Counted from the first letter of the stretch, positions 35,486-45,043 are shown. The stretch: DNA of 64,000 nucleotides from Legionella wadsworthii DSM 21896 = ATCC 33877 (GCF_000701265.1 NZ_KL370760.1:181921-245920), one strand, 5' to 3'. The notes: generated from the letters alone by a model not told the origin. Program-made: numbers and translations.

Positions 35486-37771
35486 ATGACTCCAGAAGAT
35501 GTATCCAAGCAATTGCTTGAAACATTTAGTGAAGAACTAGAATCATTATTAACCATAATAACCGATCATTTAAAACAGATCGACCGAAGCAAATCGAAAG
35601 GGAATTTTAAACTGGATATGGCAGAAATTTCCCGAGCAGGACGCAATATTAAAGTTTCAGCATATTCAGTAGGGATTCCAGATCTGGGTAAAATCGCCGA
35701 ACATATAGAAAAATTATTTGGACCCTTGCAAGAATCTCCAACCGAAATTTTGAATTTAGGATTTCGTGCGGTAGATGGAATGAGGGAAGCCCTCCAGGAA
35801 TATATCGATAAAAAACCTATCTCAGACAATCTTCATTCCTTATTAAAGCAATTGCAACGTGCCCTAAATTCTGGGGAATACGAAGATCAAGCACCAATAA
35901 TCAAAGAAAAACCCATTTTAACTGAACCTGTCGACTCAGAAACGAAACCCTCTGCTCAAACATTGGATAATGTTTTCTTAAATAAACTATTAGAAACATT
36001 TAGAGCAGAACTTCAAGATAATTTAGTGACCATAACCGATGGTTTGCTAAAACTTGAGAAAGGGATTGATTCCGAAAAGGAATTCCAGAATACATTGGAT
36101 GAAGTTTTTCGAGTGGCTCATAACATAAAAGGATCAGCGCGGGGCATTGGTGTTCAGGATATTGGAGAAATAGCGCACCACATAGAAACATTATTTTCCG
36201 CAATTCAAAAAAAAACCATTCAAATTTCTCCGAATCTCATTAGTCTGTGTTTGCAATCCATAGATTACATGAATGAAGCGATGCAATGTTATAGCGAACA
36301 AAAACCTTTGTCATTTGATCTAAAAAAACATTTGCAGCAGCTGGAAGATTTCATTGAATTGCCAGCGAAGGAAATTGTTCCCTTAGCATCGCATCATAAA
36401 ATAGCAGAAAGCCAAGAAGAACGGTCTAATGTTTCAGAAACACAGGCAAAAACCAGTGAGTTTGAAACGATACGTGTCTCTTTGCAGAATTTAGAACGCG
36501 TATCCGTTTATACAGAAGAAATTCAAGCGATTAAAATTGCTATAGAGGAATATTATTCCAAGTTGGCAAAGATGAATTTCAAAATGGATACGCTGATTCA
36601 ATCCTGGAAAAAAAATAGAGCGCATTTAAAACCGGTTTCTGGAGATGAAATAGACGTATTGGCATTGACTAATCTAAACGAATTATCAGAAATCACCAAC
36701 TCCTCTCGTTTCATGCAAAGAGAGTTGCGAACTTCTGTAGGTGAATTATCTGTTTTATTAAATGCACTACAAGATGAAATACGGACATTACGTCTTATTC
36801 CTGTAACCACTCAATTGCGTTATTTACCTAGAATCGTACGTGATTTGTCTCATGAACTAAATAAGCAGATCAACCTTGAAATTAACAGTAATGATGTAAA
36901 AATGGATAAAATGATTCTTGATGGTTTGAAAGATCCAATGGTACATCTTCTCCGTAATGCCATTGATCATGGCATTGAAAATACCCAGACTCGTTTGGCA
37001 GCCGGCAAAACACCACAAGGGAACATTTCTATTAATGTGCACCAGGAAGACAATCAAATTGTATTCCAAATTATTGATGATGGTGCGGGCATCAATCCTG
37101 ATGATTTGATTCGTGTGGCCCTTAAAAAGAATATTTTGACTCAATCCGAAATTGAAAATATGAAAAAAGACGAGCTTTATGAGCTCATTTTTAAACCAGG
37201 TTTCTCGACCCGCGACATCGCGACTGATATTTCTGGCCGTGGTGTAGGTCTGGATGTGGTTCGCTCTAATTTACTCCATCTGAAAGGCAAGGTCAGCGTG
37301 AAAAGTGAACCTGGCAAAGGAACTGTATTTTATCTCAAAGTCCCCCTAACTTTAGCGACTGAACGCGGTTTAATTGTTTCTTGCACGAATCAAATATTCG
37401 TCCTTCTCACCAACTCGGTTGAAAGTGTCATGTTGATAAAAAAACATGAGATACAGCTTGTGGAAGGAAGCCCTACTGTTCTTGTCAAAGAACAGCCTGT
37501 TTTGCTATGCTCATTGGCAAATTTACTGAATCTTTCAGAAAAAAAATACAATAAAACGGAATACAATACTCTTGTAATCATCAAACATGATGGAGAACGT
37601 ATCGCCCTGCTTGTTGACGATATTATTGGAGAAAGGGAAATTGTACTCAAACCACTGCAAGAACCCCTATCGAACATCCCTTGTGTCATCGGAGCTACAC
37701 TGACAGGAAGCAATCAAATTAATTTCGTACTAAACTCTTCAGAGATGATTAAAAGAATGTTGCTCTTATGA
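35486..37771 (+). CDS. cheA: CheA-type histidine kinase with tandem HPt domains, first one degenerate
   Basis: This protein of 761 residues starts with two HPt domains. The second has the phospho-acceptor His212 in VAHNIKGSA. The first reads AGRNIKVSA, so the His is replaced by Arg53 and the usual Gly by Val. A dimerisation segment (~375-460) precedes the kinase core, which has LLRNAIDHGIE (N box), IIDDGAGINPDD (G1), KPGFSTRDIATDISGRGVGLDVV (residues 571-593) and KSEPGKGTVFYL. A C-terminal CheW-like domain ends the chain. Unlike WspE or the Frz kinase it has no receiver domain. Output probably goes to CheB and the REC-cyclase that follow. Confidence 0.93.
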   Translation: MTPEDVSKQLLETFSEELESLLTIITDHLKQIDRSKSKGNFKLDMAEISRAGRNIKVSAYSVGIPDLGKIAEHIEKLFGPLQESPTEILNLGFRAVDGMREALQEYIDKKPISDNLHSLLKQLQRALNSGEYEDQAPIIKEKPILTEPVDSETKPSAQTLDNVFLNKLLETFRAELQDNLVTITDGLLKLEKGIDSEKEFQNTLDEVFRVAHNIKGSARGIGVQDIGEIAHHIETLFSAIQKKTIQISPNLISLCLQSIDYMNEAMQCYSEQKPLSFDLKKHLQQLEDFIELPAKEIVPLASHHKIAESQEERSNVSETQAKTSEFETIRVSLQNLERVSVYTEEIQAIKIAIEEYYSKLAKMNFKMDTLIQSWKKNRAHLKPVSGDEIDVLALTNLNELSEITNSSRFMQRELRTSVGELSVLLNALQDEIRTLRLIPVTTQLRYLPRIVRDLSHELNKQINLEINSNDVKMDKMILDGLKDPMVHLLRNAIDHGIENTQTRLAAGKTPQGNISINVHQEDNQIVFQIIDDGAGINPDDLIRVALKKNILTQSEIENMKKDELYELIFKPGFSTRDIATDISGRGVGLDVVRSNLLHLKGKVSVKSEPGKGTVFYLKVPLTLATERGLIVSCTNQIFVLLTNSVESVMLIKKHEIQLVEGSPTVLVKEQPVLLCSLANLLNLSEKKYNKTEYNTLVIIKHDGERIALLVDDIIGEREIVLKPLQEPLSNIPCVIGATLTGSNQINFVLNSSEMIKRMLLL

Positions 37772-37781
37772 ATGGCTACCC

Positions 37782-38840
37782 ATGATAAATATTTTATTGG
37801 TCGATGACTCCCCTACAGAAATTGCTTTGATTCAGCACATCATAGAAGCTGAACAGGACATGCAAGTCATTGGTATCGCAAAAAATGGCAAAGAAGCGAT
37901 TGAATTAACGGCAAAATTAAAACCTGACCTTATCACCATGGACATCCAAATGCCGATCATGGATGGACTCGAAGCAACTCGTATCATCATGGATAGTAAT
38001 CCAACACCCATAATTGTCATCAGCTCTTTAGTTAATGATGAATCCCTTGATGCAACCTTTCATATACTGGAAGCCGGAGCATTAACTGCCTTAGCAAAGC
38101 CAGTCAATGTATTGTCTCCATCTTTTCATGAAAGCAGCAAACACATAACAGATACGATTCGTAGCCTTTCCGATATAAAAGTCATCAAAAAGCCTTTAAA
38201 AAAACATTCTATTTTTGAGGAGCATAAAAAACAAATTGCGAAATATGGGGATGCAACCCATTTTGAGATAGTGGCGATGGGCGCTTCGATTGGCGGACCC
38301 ATTGCATTAAAGACAATCCTCTCGCAATTAGATGCTCATTTTCCAGTACCTATTGTCGTAGTTCAACACATGAGCAGTGGATTTATTCGTGGATTTGCGA
38401 AATGGCTTGAAGAGAATATAAAGCTTCATGTCAAAACTGCAGAAGATTTTGAGCCCTTAGAAAAAGGCACTGTTTATCTCGCTCCTGATCACAAGCATAC
38501 GGAAATTGAACGTCATCATGATAAATTAATCTGTCGATTGATCGATGCCGATCCAGTTTCTGGTTTCTGCCCTTCCATCACTCGACTTCTTCAATCTGTT
38601 GCTCAAGTTTGTGGTAAAAAAGCCATCGGTATTTTACTCACCGGTATGAGTGATGATGGAGCAGAAGGTCTCTTGGAGCTGAAAAAAGCCCATGGCCACA
38701 CTTTAATTCAAGACCAGGAGAGTTCGATAGTATTTGGCATGGGGGCCGTCGCTCAATCTCAAAATGCGGTAGATTATATTGTCGCATTGGAGCACATTGC
38801 AGGCTATTTAAATAAAATTTGTAGCCCCGAACATAAGTAG
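37782..38840 (+). CDS. cheB: Chemoreceptor methylesterase response regulator
   Basis: CheB demethylates receptors when phosphorylated by CheA. The receiver domain has the acidic pair DDS near residue 7 and the phospho-site in LITMDIQMPIMDG (about Asp54); KP follows near residue 104. The methylesterase domain shows MGASIGGPIAL (Ser), VVQHMSSGFIRGFA (His) and LLTGMSDDGAEGLLEL (Asp), the complete catalytic triad. At 352 residues it has normal length. It starts ten bases after cheA and is followed after six bases by the REC-cyclase. Confidence 0.95.
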   Translation: MINILLVDDSPTEIALIQHIIEAEQDMQVIGIAKNGKEAIELTAKLKPDLITMDIQMPIMDGLEATRIIMDSNPTPIIVISSLVNDESLDATFHILEAGALTALAKPVNVLSPSFHESSKHITDTIRSLSDIKVIKKPLKKHSIFEEHKKQIAKYGDATHFEIVAMGASIGGPIALKTILSQLDAHFPVPIVVVQHMSSGFIRGFAKWLEENIKLHVKTAEDFEPLEKGTVYLAPDHKHTEIERHHDKLICRLIDADPVSGFCPSITRLLQSVAQVCGKKAIGILLTGMSDDGAEGLLELKKAHGHTLIQDQESSIVFGMGAVAQSQNAVDYIVALEHIAGYLNKICSPEHK

Positions 38841-38846
38841 GCTTAT

Positions 38847-40133
38847 ATGGAAAAAGAAAATCCGGTCATTCTGGTAGTAGATGATAGCGCGACGATGCGC
38901 TTGATCACCTGTGATGCACTCCTCAAAGAAGGTTTTAATGTGCTGCAGGCAGAAAATGGGGAATCTGCATTGTCTTTACTGAAAACCACAAAACCTGATG
39001 CGATTTTATTGGATGTAGAAATGCCAGGCCTCAATGGTTTTGAAGTGTGTCAGAAAATTCGTAAGTCGGCAGAATGGCGATATCTTCCAATTATGATGGT
39101 TACCGGATTAGAGGATTATGAATCGATTAACCAAGCTTTTGAGGCTGGTGCAACGGATTTTACCAGCAAACCAATTAACCCCACCCTATTAGGTTATAGA
39201 GTACGCTACATGGTGCGTACCAGTTCGTATTTTCAGGAGTTACAAATTGCGGAACAGAAGGTTAGGGCATTAAACGATGAGTTGATTAATAAACTCGTCG
39301 AAATCCAACAAAATGCCATTGCTGTTGCGCGGTTTGTCCCCCAAGATTTTCTGAAAGTATTAAACCGCAAAAATATAAGAGATATAGAGCTTGGCGATTG
39401 CGTTGAAAAAGTCATGACCGTTCTCTTTCTGGACATCAAATCATTTACCACGATGGCAGAACGTTTATCGCCTGTGGAAATTTTCAATCTGTTTAACATG
39501 CTCATGAGTTTCTTGGATCCTGCGATCCTTAAAAATTCGGGGGTAATTGATAAATACATCGGTGATGCCATTATGGCCTTATTTGATAATGCGGACGATG
39601 CGGTACATGCAGCATTAGGGATGTTAGAAGCTTTGGATAATTTTAATGACTTAAGGGAGAAAAAAAACCAGCCTACCATTCGTGTCGGTATTGGCATCAA
39701 CACCGGTAATTTAATCGTAGGAACTGTGGGTTATGAAAAGCGCATGGATTGCAGTGTGATAAGCGATGCGGTAAATACTGCATCGAGGCTTGAGAGATTA
39801 ACACGAACTTTCAATACTGAGATTATTATTGGCGAAGAGACCTACGAACAGTTCAAATTCAAAGATGCATTTGATGTACGTTCCTTAGGAACGACTAAAG
39901 TTAAAGGTAAGGTTCATCCTATTAAAATTTATGAAGTATTTAACCATAATCCTCCAGCTGAAGTGCAATTAAAAAAGGACTCCACTTCTATCTTTGCGAA
40001 TGCATTAGATTCTTATGAGGGAAAACGCTTTGATGAAGCAGCGGCTCTTTTTGAACAAATCCTTGTAAGTAATAGTAATGATTTGCCCGCCCAATATTTC
40101 CTCCAACAGTGCAAAGAAAAAATGAAAGAGTAA
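38847..40133 (+). CDS. Receiver domain fused to class III nucleotide (adenylate) cyclase
   Basis: This is the apparent output of the chemosensory operon. The receiver domain (residues 7-120) has Asp12-Asp13, phospho-acceptor Asp56 in LLDVEMPG and Lys108. A helical linker (~125-165) leads to a class III cyclase domain. Metal-binding Asp196 (LFLDIKSFT) and Asp240 (KYIGDAIMA) are present. Substrate-selecting Lys236 and Asp301 suit ATP, and the transition-state pair Asn310 and Arg314 lies in VNTASR. All catalytic residues are thus intact for cAMP production. A TPR-like tail (~375-428) closes the chain. Adenylate rather than guanylate cyclase is a residue-based prediction. Confidence 0.92.
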   Translation: MEKENPVILVVDDSATMRLITCDALLKEGFNVLQAENGESALSLLKTTKPDAILLDVEMPGLNGFEVCQKIRKSAEWRYLPIMMVTGLEDYESINQAFEAGATDFTSKPINPTLLGYRVRYMVRTSSYFQELQIAEQKVRALNDELINKLVEIQQNAIAVARFVPQDFLKVLNRKNIRDIELGDCVEKVMTVLFLDIKSFTTMAERLSPVEIFNLFNMLMSFLDPAILKNSGVIDKYIGDAIMALFDNADDAVHAALGMLEALDNFNDLREKKNQPTIRVGIGINTGNLIVGTVGYEKRMDCSVISDAVNTASRLERLTRTFNTEIIIGEETYEQFKFKDAFDVRSLGTTKVKGKVHPIKIYEVFNHNPPAEVQLKKDSTSIFANALDSYEGKRFDEAAALFEQILVSNSNDLPAQYFLQQCKEKMKE

Positions 40134-40221
40134 CCCTTCTGAATACTTGCCATGCAGCTTCTGTACCTTTCTAAAATGTTATTTAGACTTGTTTCACATC
40201 ACCTTTTTACTGTAGTCACCC

Positions 40222-40227
40222 TATAAT
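40222..40227 (+). promoter_or_regulatory. Candidate -10 box before kdsB
   Basis: A perfect TATAAT lies 44 bp before the kdsB ATG. No good -35 box was found at the right spacing, so this is only a partial promoter call. Confidence 0.35.
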
Positions 40228-40270
40228 ATTTACGTTATGATTGACCTTTTTTATTTGGAATCTTTTTTTT

Positions 40271-41095
40271 ATGCACAGTGCCATTGTCATTCCAGCCCGT
40301 TATGCATCGACTCGTTTGCCAGGAAAACCTTTAGCTATAATTGGTGGACAAACCATGTTGCAACGGGTTGTCCGTTTGTCGCTTGCTGCTGCGAAAGGAT
40401 TAAAAAAAGTTACTGTACTGGTAGCCACTGATGATGAACGCATTATTCAACATTGTAATGCTTTAGGTGTAACTTCAGTCATGACTTCACCAGAAGCGCC
40501 CAGCGGCACTGACCGCGTGGCTGAGGCAATCCAATCTTTGGCTGACAAACCTGATTTCATTTTAAACATGCAAGGTGATGCCCCTTTAACCCCACCCGAT
40601 TTTTTACGTGCACTGATCGATGCTTTTGCAACTTCTCCTTGTGATGCTGTGACTCCTGTCACACAATTAACCTGGAAGCAATTGGATGAACTTCGCAAAA
40701 ACAAACAGATCACTCCCTTTAGTGGAACGACTGCAGTGTTTCATGAAAAAACCGGCAATGCTTATTGGTTTAGTAAAAATATTATTCCGGCAATCCGCAA
40801 AGAAGAAAAGTTAAGGCAAAAGAGCGAAAAAAGCCCCATTTTTCGTCATATCGGTTTATATGGTTATTCGAGAGAAATGCTAGAAAAATATATTACATTG
40901 CCAGAAAGCCCTTTTGAGAAAATGGAAGGATTGGAGCAATTACGTATTCTGGAAAACGGCCACACGCTTCGTTGCATTCCTGTAGATTATAAAGATCGTG
41001 CCAATATGTCTGGCATTGATAGCCCAGAAGACGTGGCTCGAGCGGAAGCTTTGATTCTACAACATGGTGAGTTATTAGAGACTAGTGAATCATGA
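40271..41095 (+). CDS. kdsB: 3-deoxy-manno-octulosonate cytidylyltransferase
   Basis: KdsB activates Kdo with CTP to CMP-Kdo for lipopolysaccharide inner-core synthesis. The nucleotide-binding start IPARYASTRLPGKPL at residues 7-21 is diagnostic. VATDDERI, FILNMQGDAPLTPPDFL and HIGLYGYSREML follow as expected. With the ATG start the chain is 274 residues, somewhat longer than the ~250 of enterobacterial KdsB. An upstream in-frame TTG would add ten hydrophobic residues and was not used. Its stop overlaps the next gene by four bases. Confidence 0.93.
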   Translation: MHSAIVIPARYASTRLPGKPLAIIGGQTMLQRVVRLSLAAAKGLKKVTVLVATDDERIIQHCNALGVTSVMTSPEAPSGTDRVAEAIQSLADKPDFILNMQGDAPLTPPDFLRALIDAFATSPCDAVTPVTQLTWKQLDELRKNKQITPFSGTTAVFHEKTGNAYWFSKNIIPAIRKEEKLRQKSEKSPIFRHIGLYGYSREMLEKYITLPESPFEKMEGLEQLRILENGHTLRCIPVDYKDRANMSGIDSPEDVARAEALILQHGELLETSES

Positions 41096-41727
41096 ATACA
41101 CGATTAATTATTGCGCGACATGGAAATACATTTAGTCCTGGTGACATTGTTCGGCGGGTAGGAACTACTGATTTACCCTTGGTCAAAAGTGGATTGGAAC
41201 AAGGCCGGATGCTCGGCTCCTACCTAAAAACAAATCATCTTATTCCTGATGTCATTATCACATCAAAACTTCAGCGCGCCATACAAACCGCAGAACAAGC
41301 ACAAACTGTTATGGGAACACATCTAGCTATTGAGTCCTTGGCTATTTTCAATGAAATTGATTATGGACCCGACGAAAACCAACCCGAAGAAGAAGTGGTT
41401 GCGCGCATTGGGATAGACGCAATTCGTGCCTGGGAAAAGCAGGCAATAGTCCCGGAAGGCTGGAAGGTTGAGCCTGATACGCTCATAAATAATTGGCTTG
41501 AATTTTCCAATCACCTTCGCAAAGAATACTCTAGAAAAACCTGTCTGGTGGTTACAAGTAATGGCATTGCCCGTTTTGCGCCTTATTTGACGGGCGATTT
41601 TGAATCATTCAGTGCCCAGCATGGAATAAAAATGTCAACTGGGGCATTGTCTGTCTTTGAAAATAAAGAACGGGCTATAAGGTGGGATTGCCTTGCCTGG
41701 AATGTTAAACCTGCAATGGAACTATGA
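41092..41727 (+). CDS. Histidine phosphatase superfamily protein, second catalytic His replaced
   Basis: This phosphoglycerate-mutase-like protein of 211 residues begins RLIIARHGNT, with the nucleophile His10. SKLQRAIQTAEQ gives the second Arg of the phosphate pocket, and FNEIDYG gives the likely acid Glu. At the position of the second active-site His (normally S-H-G) it has TSNGIARF, so Asn157 takes its place. It may be weakened, altered in specificity, or a binding protein. It is translationally coupled to kdsB by an ATGA overlap, suggesting a link to Kdo or envelope metabolism; that link is inference. Confidence 0.85.
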   Translation: MNTRLIIARHGNTFSPGDIVRRVGTTDLPLVKSGLEQGRMLGSYLKTNHLIPDVIITSKLQRAIQTAEQAQTVMGTHLAIESLAIFNEIDYGPDENQPEEEVVARIGIDAIRAWEKQAIVPEGWKVEPDTLINNWLEFSNHLRKEYSRKTCLVVTSNGIARFAPYLTGDFESFSAQHGIKMSTGALSVFENKERAIRWDCLAWNVKPAMEL

Positions 41728-41838
41728 TTGTGACTTTGAAATAAGTAAAAATTTTACTTAAATACCAATCAGGTTTTGCTCAACTCACAGGTTTATGTAA
41801 TACATTTATTCGAAGAAACATAAATGATATTCTTCTTT

Positions 41839-43158
41839 TTACATATGAATCCCTGGATCCATTTTTGGAAGTTCAACTTCTTCTTTAGGCTTTTTGAACG
41901 CTTGCATAATAGTTTTCGCAGCTCTTTGAAATATATTAACATCAGCCCCAGTAAATTTATTCCAGTCCTGCTCAAATTGCTCATCTCTAAAGGATGTAGG
42001 ACCAGCACGATACCTTTCGTAAGTGTTATCTTTTTGTATGGAGTCCTTCAAATCATTTTTTACCTGTGTTAAAAGCTCTGGCTGATTCGCTAATTCCCGA
42101 GTCAAACTTCTTAATACAGCAGAATACCCGATGCTCAGTTTGCCAGCGTAATATTGTTTTTCCCAAGATTCCTTGTATACATCAACAAGCTTCTGCCTAT
42201 AAGAATCAGCAGAGTATTGGCTTAAATCCGAGCGAATAAGTTCGTTTGCTGCTTTAGAAGAGGTTTTAGTGAGCGTTAGAACGCCTTGAAAATCATGATG
42301 TAATTTTTGCATGGCCTCTTGTGTTGAAGTATGTACTTTGGCTAAGTGCTTATAATTTTCTTTTTCGTCAGGCCTCAGCTCCCCAGTCTCATCTTTACAA
42401 TCAGTAGCCCAAGACCTAAGAGTTTGAGCATAAAAAGGATTGGCCTTTGTAGTTTTATCATTTGATTCTATAGTCTCTCTTTCTACAACTTGCATTTGAG
42501 AATCAACACTGTGTCTATCTGGGTTACCATTATAATAACGAACGGTTTTAATTTTTACATTGCCAGGAATTAAATCAGGATTTTCTTTAAAAAACTGCTC
42601 TATCTCGTGAAGAATATCTGTTCGATCGTCAACAAAGTTATATTCAATCTCATCATTGGGGTTTTCTAAAGACAATTTCTGGATTTGTGCATAAACAACA
42701 GAAACTTTTTTGTGATCAAATGCCCAGCTTGATATATGAGCTACATTATTTGCTTTTTGATCGTCACTATATTTATGATCTTTTTGTAGCTTCATCGCTT
42801 CTTGAATGGTAAAACCTGGAGGTTTTTGGGTATACAGATCTCCTAACAAAAAAGTATCAAAGGTACTTTCTAAATGCTCACTCATTGAATGAAAAGTCGA
42901 AAAGCAGGAACCAGTATGATCAATACTATTGAGAGCAAAATTGGATTTCATGGATTCTTGCACATCGCCTCGAACATCTTGGCGATTAGAACCAACCATT
43001 ATTTTATCAAATCCCGCTAATCGGTCCATCAATAATTGATTATGTTCGATCAATTTTTGACCTCTGTCTGCTTCAGGGTTTTGCTTTAAACTTTCTTGAT
43101 AACTTTGATGACTTAAACAACCGTCAAAGTCTATTGATGCCACCTTAATTTTAGCCAT
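41839..43158 (-). CDS. HAD-like protein, candidate Dot/Icm effector
   Basis: The N-terminal ~220 residues have HAD-superfamily signatures. The motif I sequence ASIDFDGCLS holds Asp10 and Asp12. Motif II is probably MVGSNRQD (Ser57), and motif IV is NFVDDRTDI near residue 175. The rest is helical and charged without a recognised domain. The last 25 residues are rich in Lys/Glu (KKPKEEVELPKMDPGIHM), resembling the Glu-rich C-terminal signals of Dot/Icm substrates. No signal peptide or membrane helix is present. It is a lone leftward gene in an accessory block. The effector call is inference. Confidence 0.65.
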   Translation of the reverse strand: MAKIKVASIDFDGCLSHQSYQESLKQNPEADRGQKLIEHNQLLMDRLAGFDKIMVGSNRQDVRGDVQESMKSNFALNSIDHTGSCFSTFHSMSEHLESTFDTFLLGDLYTQKPPGFTIQEAMKLQKDHKYSDDQKANNVAHISSWAFDHKKVSVVYAQIQKLSLENPNDEIEYNFVDDRTDILHEIEQFFKENPDLIPGNVKIKTVRYYNGNPDRHSVDSQMQVVERETIESNDKTTKANPFYAQTLRSWATDCKDETGELRPDEKENYKHLAKVHTSTQEAMQKLHHDFQGVLTLTKTSSKAANELIRSDLSQYSADSYRQKLVDVYKESWEKQYYAGKLSIGYSAVLRSLTRELANQPELLTQVKNDLKDSIQKDNTYERYRAGPTSFRDEQFEQDWNKFTGADVNIFQRAAKTIMQAFKKPKEEVELPKMDPGIHM

Positions 43159-43354
43159 GATACAAATCTATAAAAAAACTCTTTTCATAAGTATAGAACA
43201 AACTTTAAAATAATATTTCAGGGTGACTTGTTTTCTCCGCATTAAGTTTGAAAAGTGAATCTATGGGAAGGTTTTGCCCAAAAATTAATGTTTTTGAGAT
43301 CTAGATCTAATTAATTCAAACATCTTCATTGTATCTATTATGTGAATACAGTTT

Positions 43355-43370
43355 CCCCGCCTGAGCGGGG
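43355..43370. repeat. Short GC hairpin downstream of the GH5 gene
   Basis: CCCCGC and GCGGGG pair around a CTGA loop, about 40 bp past the leftward GH5 gene's stop. There is no T-tract on either strand. It may be a remnant of the CCCGC/GCGGG repeat family. Confidence 0.45.
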
Positions 43371-43408
43371 GATAATGATGGATTATGTAGGAAAGAAGAA
43401 TGAAAGAA

Positions 43409-44830
43409 TTATATAGTATTAAAATAATCTTTTAGCGTTTGTTGCACATCTAAATTGAGCTCACCTGAATTGGGATCAATTGCGCTTACTGTATCTCCCA
43501 AATAACCAACTGCCCAAAAGAAGAGATCACTGGTTTCCATATTGGCTTGTAAATAAGGCATCAGCGCATGAGTAAAGAACGCTTTTCCTTTTGCAGATTT
43601 CCATGAAGCTTCTCCCAGAACTACAGGATATCCTGCTTGGTGCAAAAATCCCCAAGACCAATCAAATCGTAATTGGCTTGGCATTCCTGGAGCAGTTTCC
43701 CAGCCTGCTACTTCAGCAGGATAAACATGAGGAGAGAAAACCAAATGACTGTTTTGGGCTTCATCTCCTAATAGCCATTGAAGGGCTGATGAGTTTATCC
43801 CTTGTTTGACTAACTCATTTTTTAAAAGATTCTTATCCAATGTGGGAATTCCCTTTTTAGCCTGGTTTTGATTTAGTAAAGGTTTGAAATCCTCACCCCA
43901 ATTTCCTTTAAAAAACATGCGTTCTAAATTGCCGCATAAAGCAGGATCAGAGGAGTGGCTATATCCATTGTCATTGACCACTTGTGATTTAGGCACGCAA
44001 ATGACTGGATTATCTGCATCATCGCTTCCTGAATCAGGACCTTCCACGAATAATAATAAATTTGGATTATTTTTCTGTACAGCATTGGCTGCAGTTGCGA
44101 TGACCTTGGTCCAGGGGACTTGCGCATTATGCGTTTTAAACCAGTTTAATTGGTAAGGTTCATTAAAAATGTCTATTCCGATGACATTATCTAAATTGCG
44201 GTTTTTAATTTCTGTTGCCAAGAGAGAAATATCTTGTGCATAGCGTTGCATGTCATAGACCGTACCATCTCGCATTCCATCGCCATAACCATGGCGGTGG
44301 TGGATGTCGATCATGACTTTAAGATGATTTTTTTTTAATTCTTGCAATACTATCCAAAAAGCTTGTTTAGGACTAACTGCCTTTTCACAGGCGGTACCAT
44401 TGCTTTGCCATGTTTTACAGAATATACCATTGCCAGCCCTGGGTAAGGCTTTGTCAGAAATGGATTTATTCAAATCTACTTCATGTTGCTCATCATAGAG
44501 AACTTCCGGTTGAATGGGCAAACGTATTGTTTTAAAGCGTACGCCTGAATTTTTGTCTACACCTGAATTGGGAAAGTCCCAGGGATGGCTGATTAAATCC
44601 ACCATTCCATAGGTCCTTGGATTTGAACTCAAAGAAGGTATTGCATAAAAAGGATTACTTTGTAACCCTTGAAAAACATTCGTATCCTGAAATCCAGACC
44701 ATGATAGGCCATCTATATGAACTGGCTGGTCTTTTCCATCATAAATTTTACCATCGCGAGTTTGGTAAGGGTGCGCATCCAATGCAAGTATTAATAACAA
44801 ACAACCTCCTAATAAGTTCATTTTTTTCAT
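43409..44830 (-). CDS. Secreted glycoside hydrolase family 5 (cellulase-like)
   Basis: This protein of 473 residues has a signal peptide (MKKMNLLGGCLLLILALDAHP) and a GH5 beta-glucanase-type TIM barrel. The acid/base is Glu224 in IDIFNEPYQ. The nucleophile is Glu407 in YPVVLGEASW. VMIDIHHRHG and HVYPAEVAGWE hold other conserved barrel residues. GH5 enzymes cut beta-1,4-glucans such as cellulose, which fits a bacterium living in amoebae or plant litter. The ATG was chosen because GGAGG lies eight bases before it; an upstream GTG in frame overlaps that site. Type II secretion is likely. Confidence 0.9.
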   Translation of the reverse strand: MKKMNLLGGCLLLILALDAHPYQTRDGKIYDGKDQPVHIDGLSWSGFQDTNVFQGLQSNPFYAIPSLSSNPRTYGMVDLISHPWDFPNSGVDKNSGVRFKTIRLPIQPEVLYDEQHEVDLNKSISDKALPRAGNGIFCKTWQSNGTACEKAVSPKQAFWIVLQELKKNHLKVMIDIHHRHGYGDGMRDGTVYDMQRYAQDISLLATEIKNRNLDNVIGIDIFNEPYQLNWFKTHNAQVPWTKVIATAANAVQKNNPNLLLFVEGPDSGSDDADNPVICVPKSQVVNDNGYSHSSDPALCGNLERMFFKGNWGEDFKPLLNQNQAKKGIPTLDKNLLKNELVKQGINSSALQWLLGDEAQNSHLVFSPHVYPAEVAGWETAPGMPSQLRFDWSWGFLHQAGYPVVLGEASWKSAKGKAFFTHALMPYLQANMETSDLFFWAVGYLGDTVSAIDPNSGELNLDVQQTLKDYFNTI

Positions 44831-45043
44831 TTGCTGCACCTCCAGAATACATTATGCGATCAGTGATTATCATATAATCACATTAAAAAAATATCAGGCC
44901 AATTGTTAATGAATTTGACATAAATAGAATATAGATAGTTTGATTCGATTCGCTCAAAAGACCATTGAATTAACCTGAGCCATGTAACCGGTGAAATCTA
45001 CAAACCTCATTGCCGGTTACATAGTGAATTAAAGATAGGACGA

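Noticed and set aside
38847..40133. Diguanylate cyclase output as in Wsp
   Set aside because: There is no GGDEF motif; the catalytic residues are those of a class III nucleotide cyclase.
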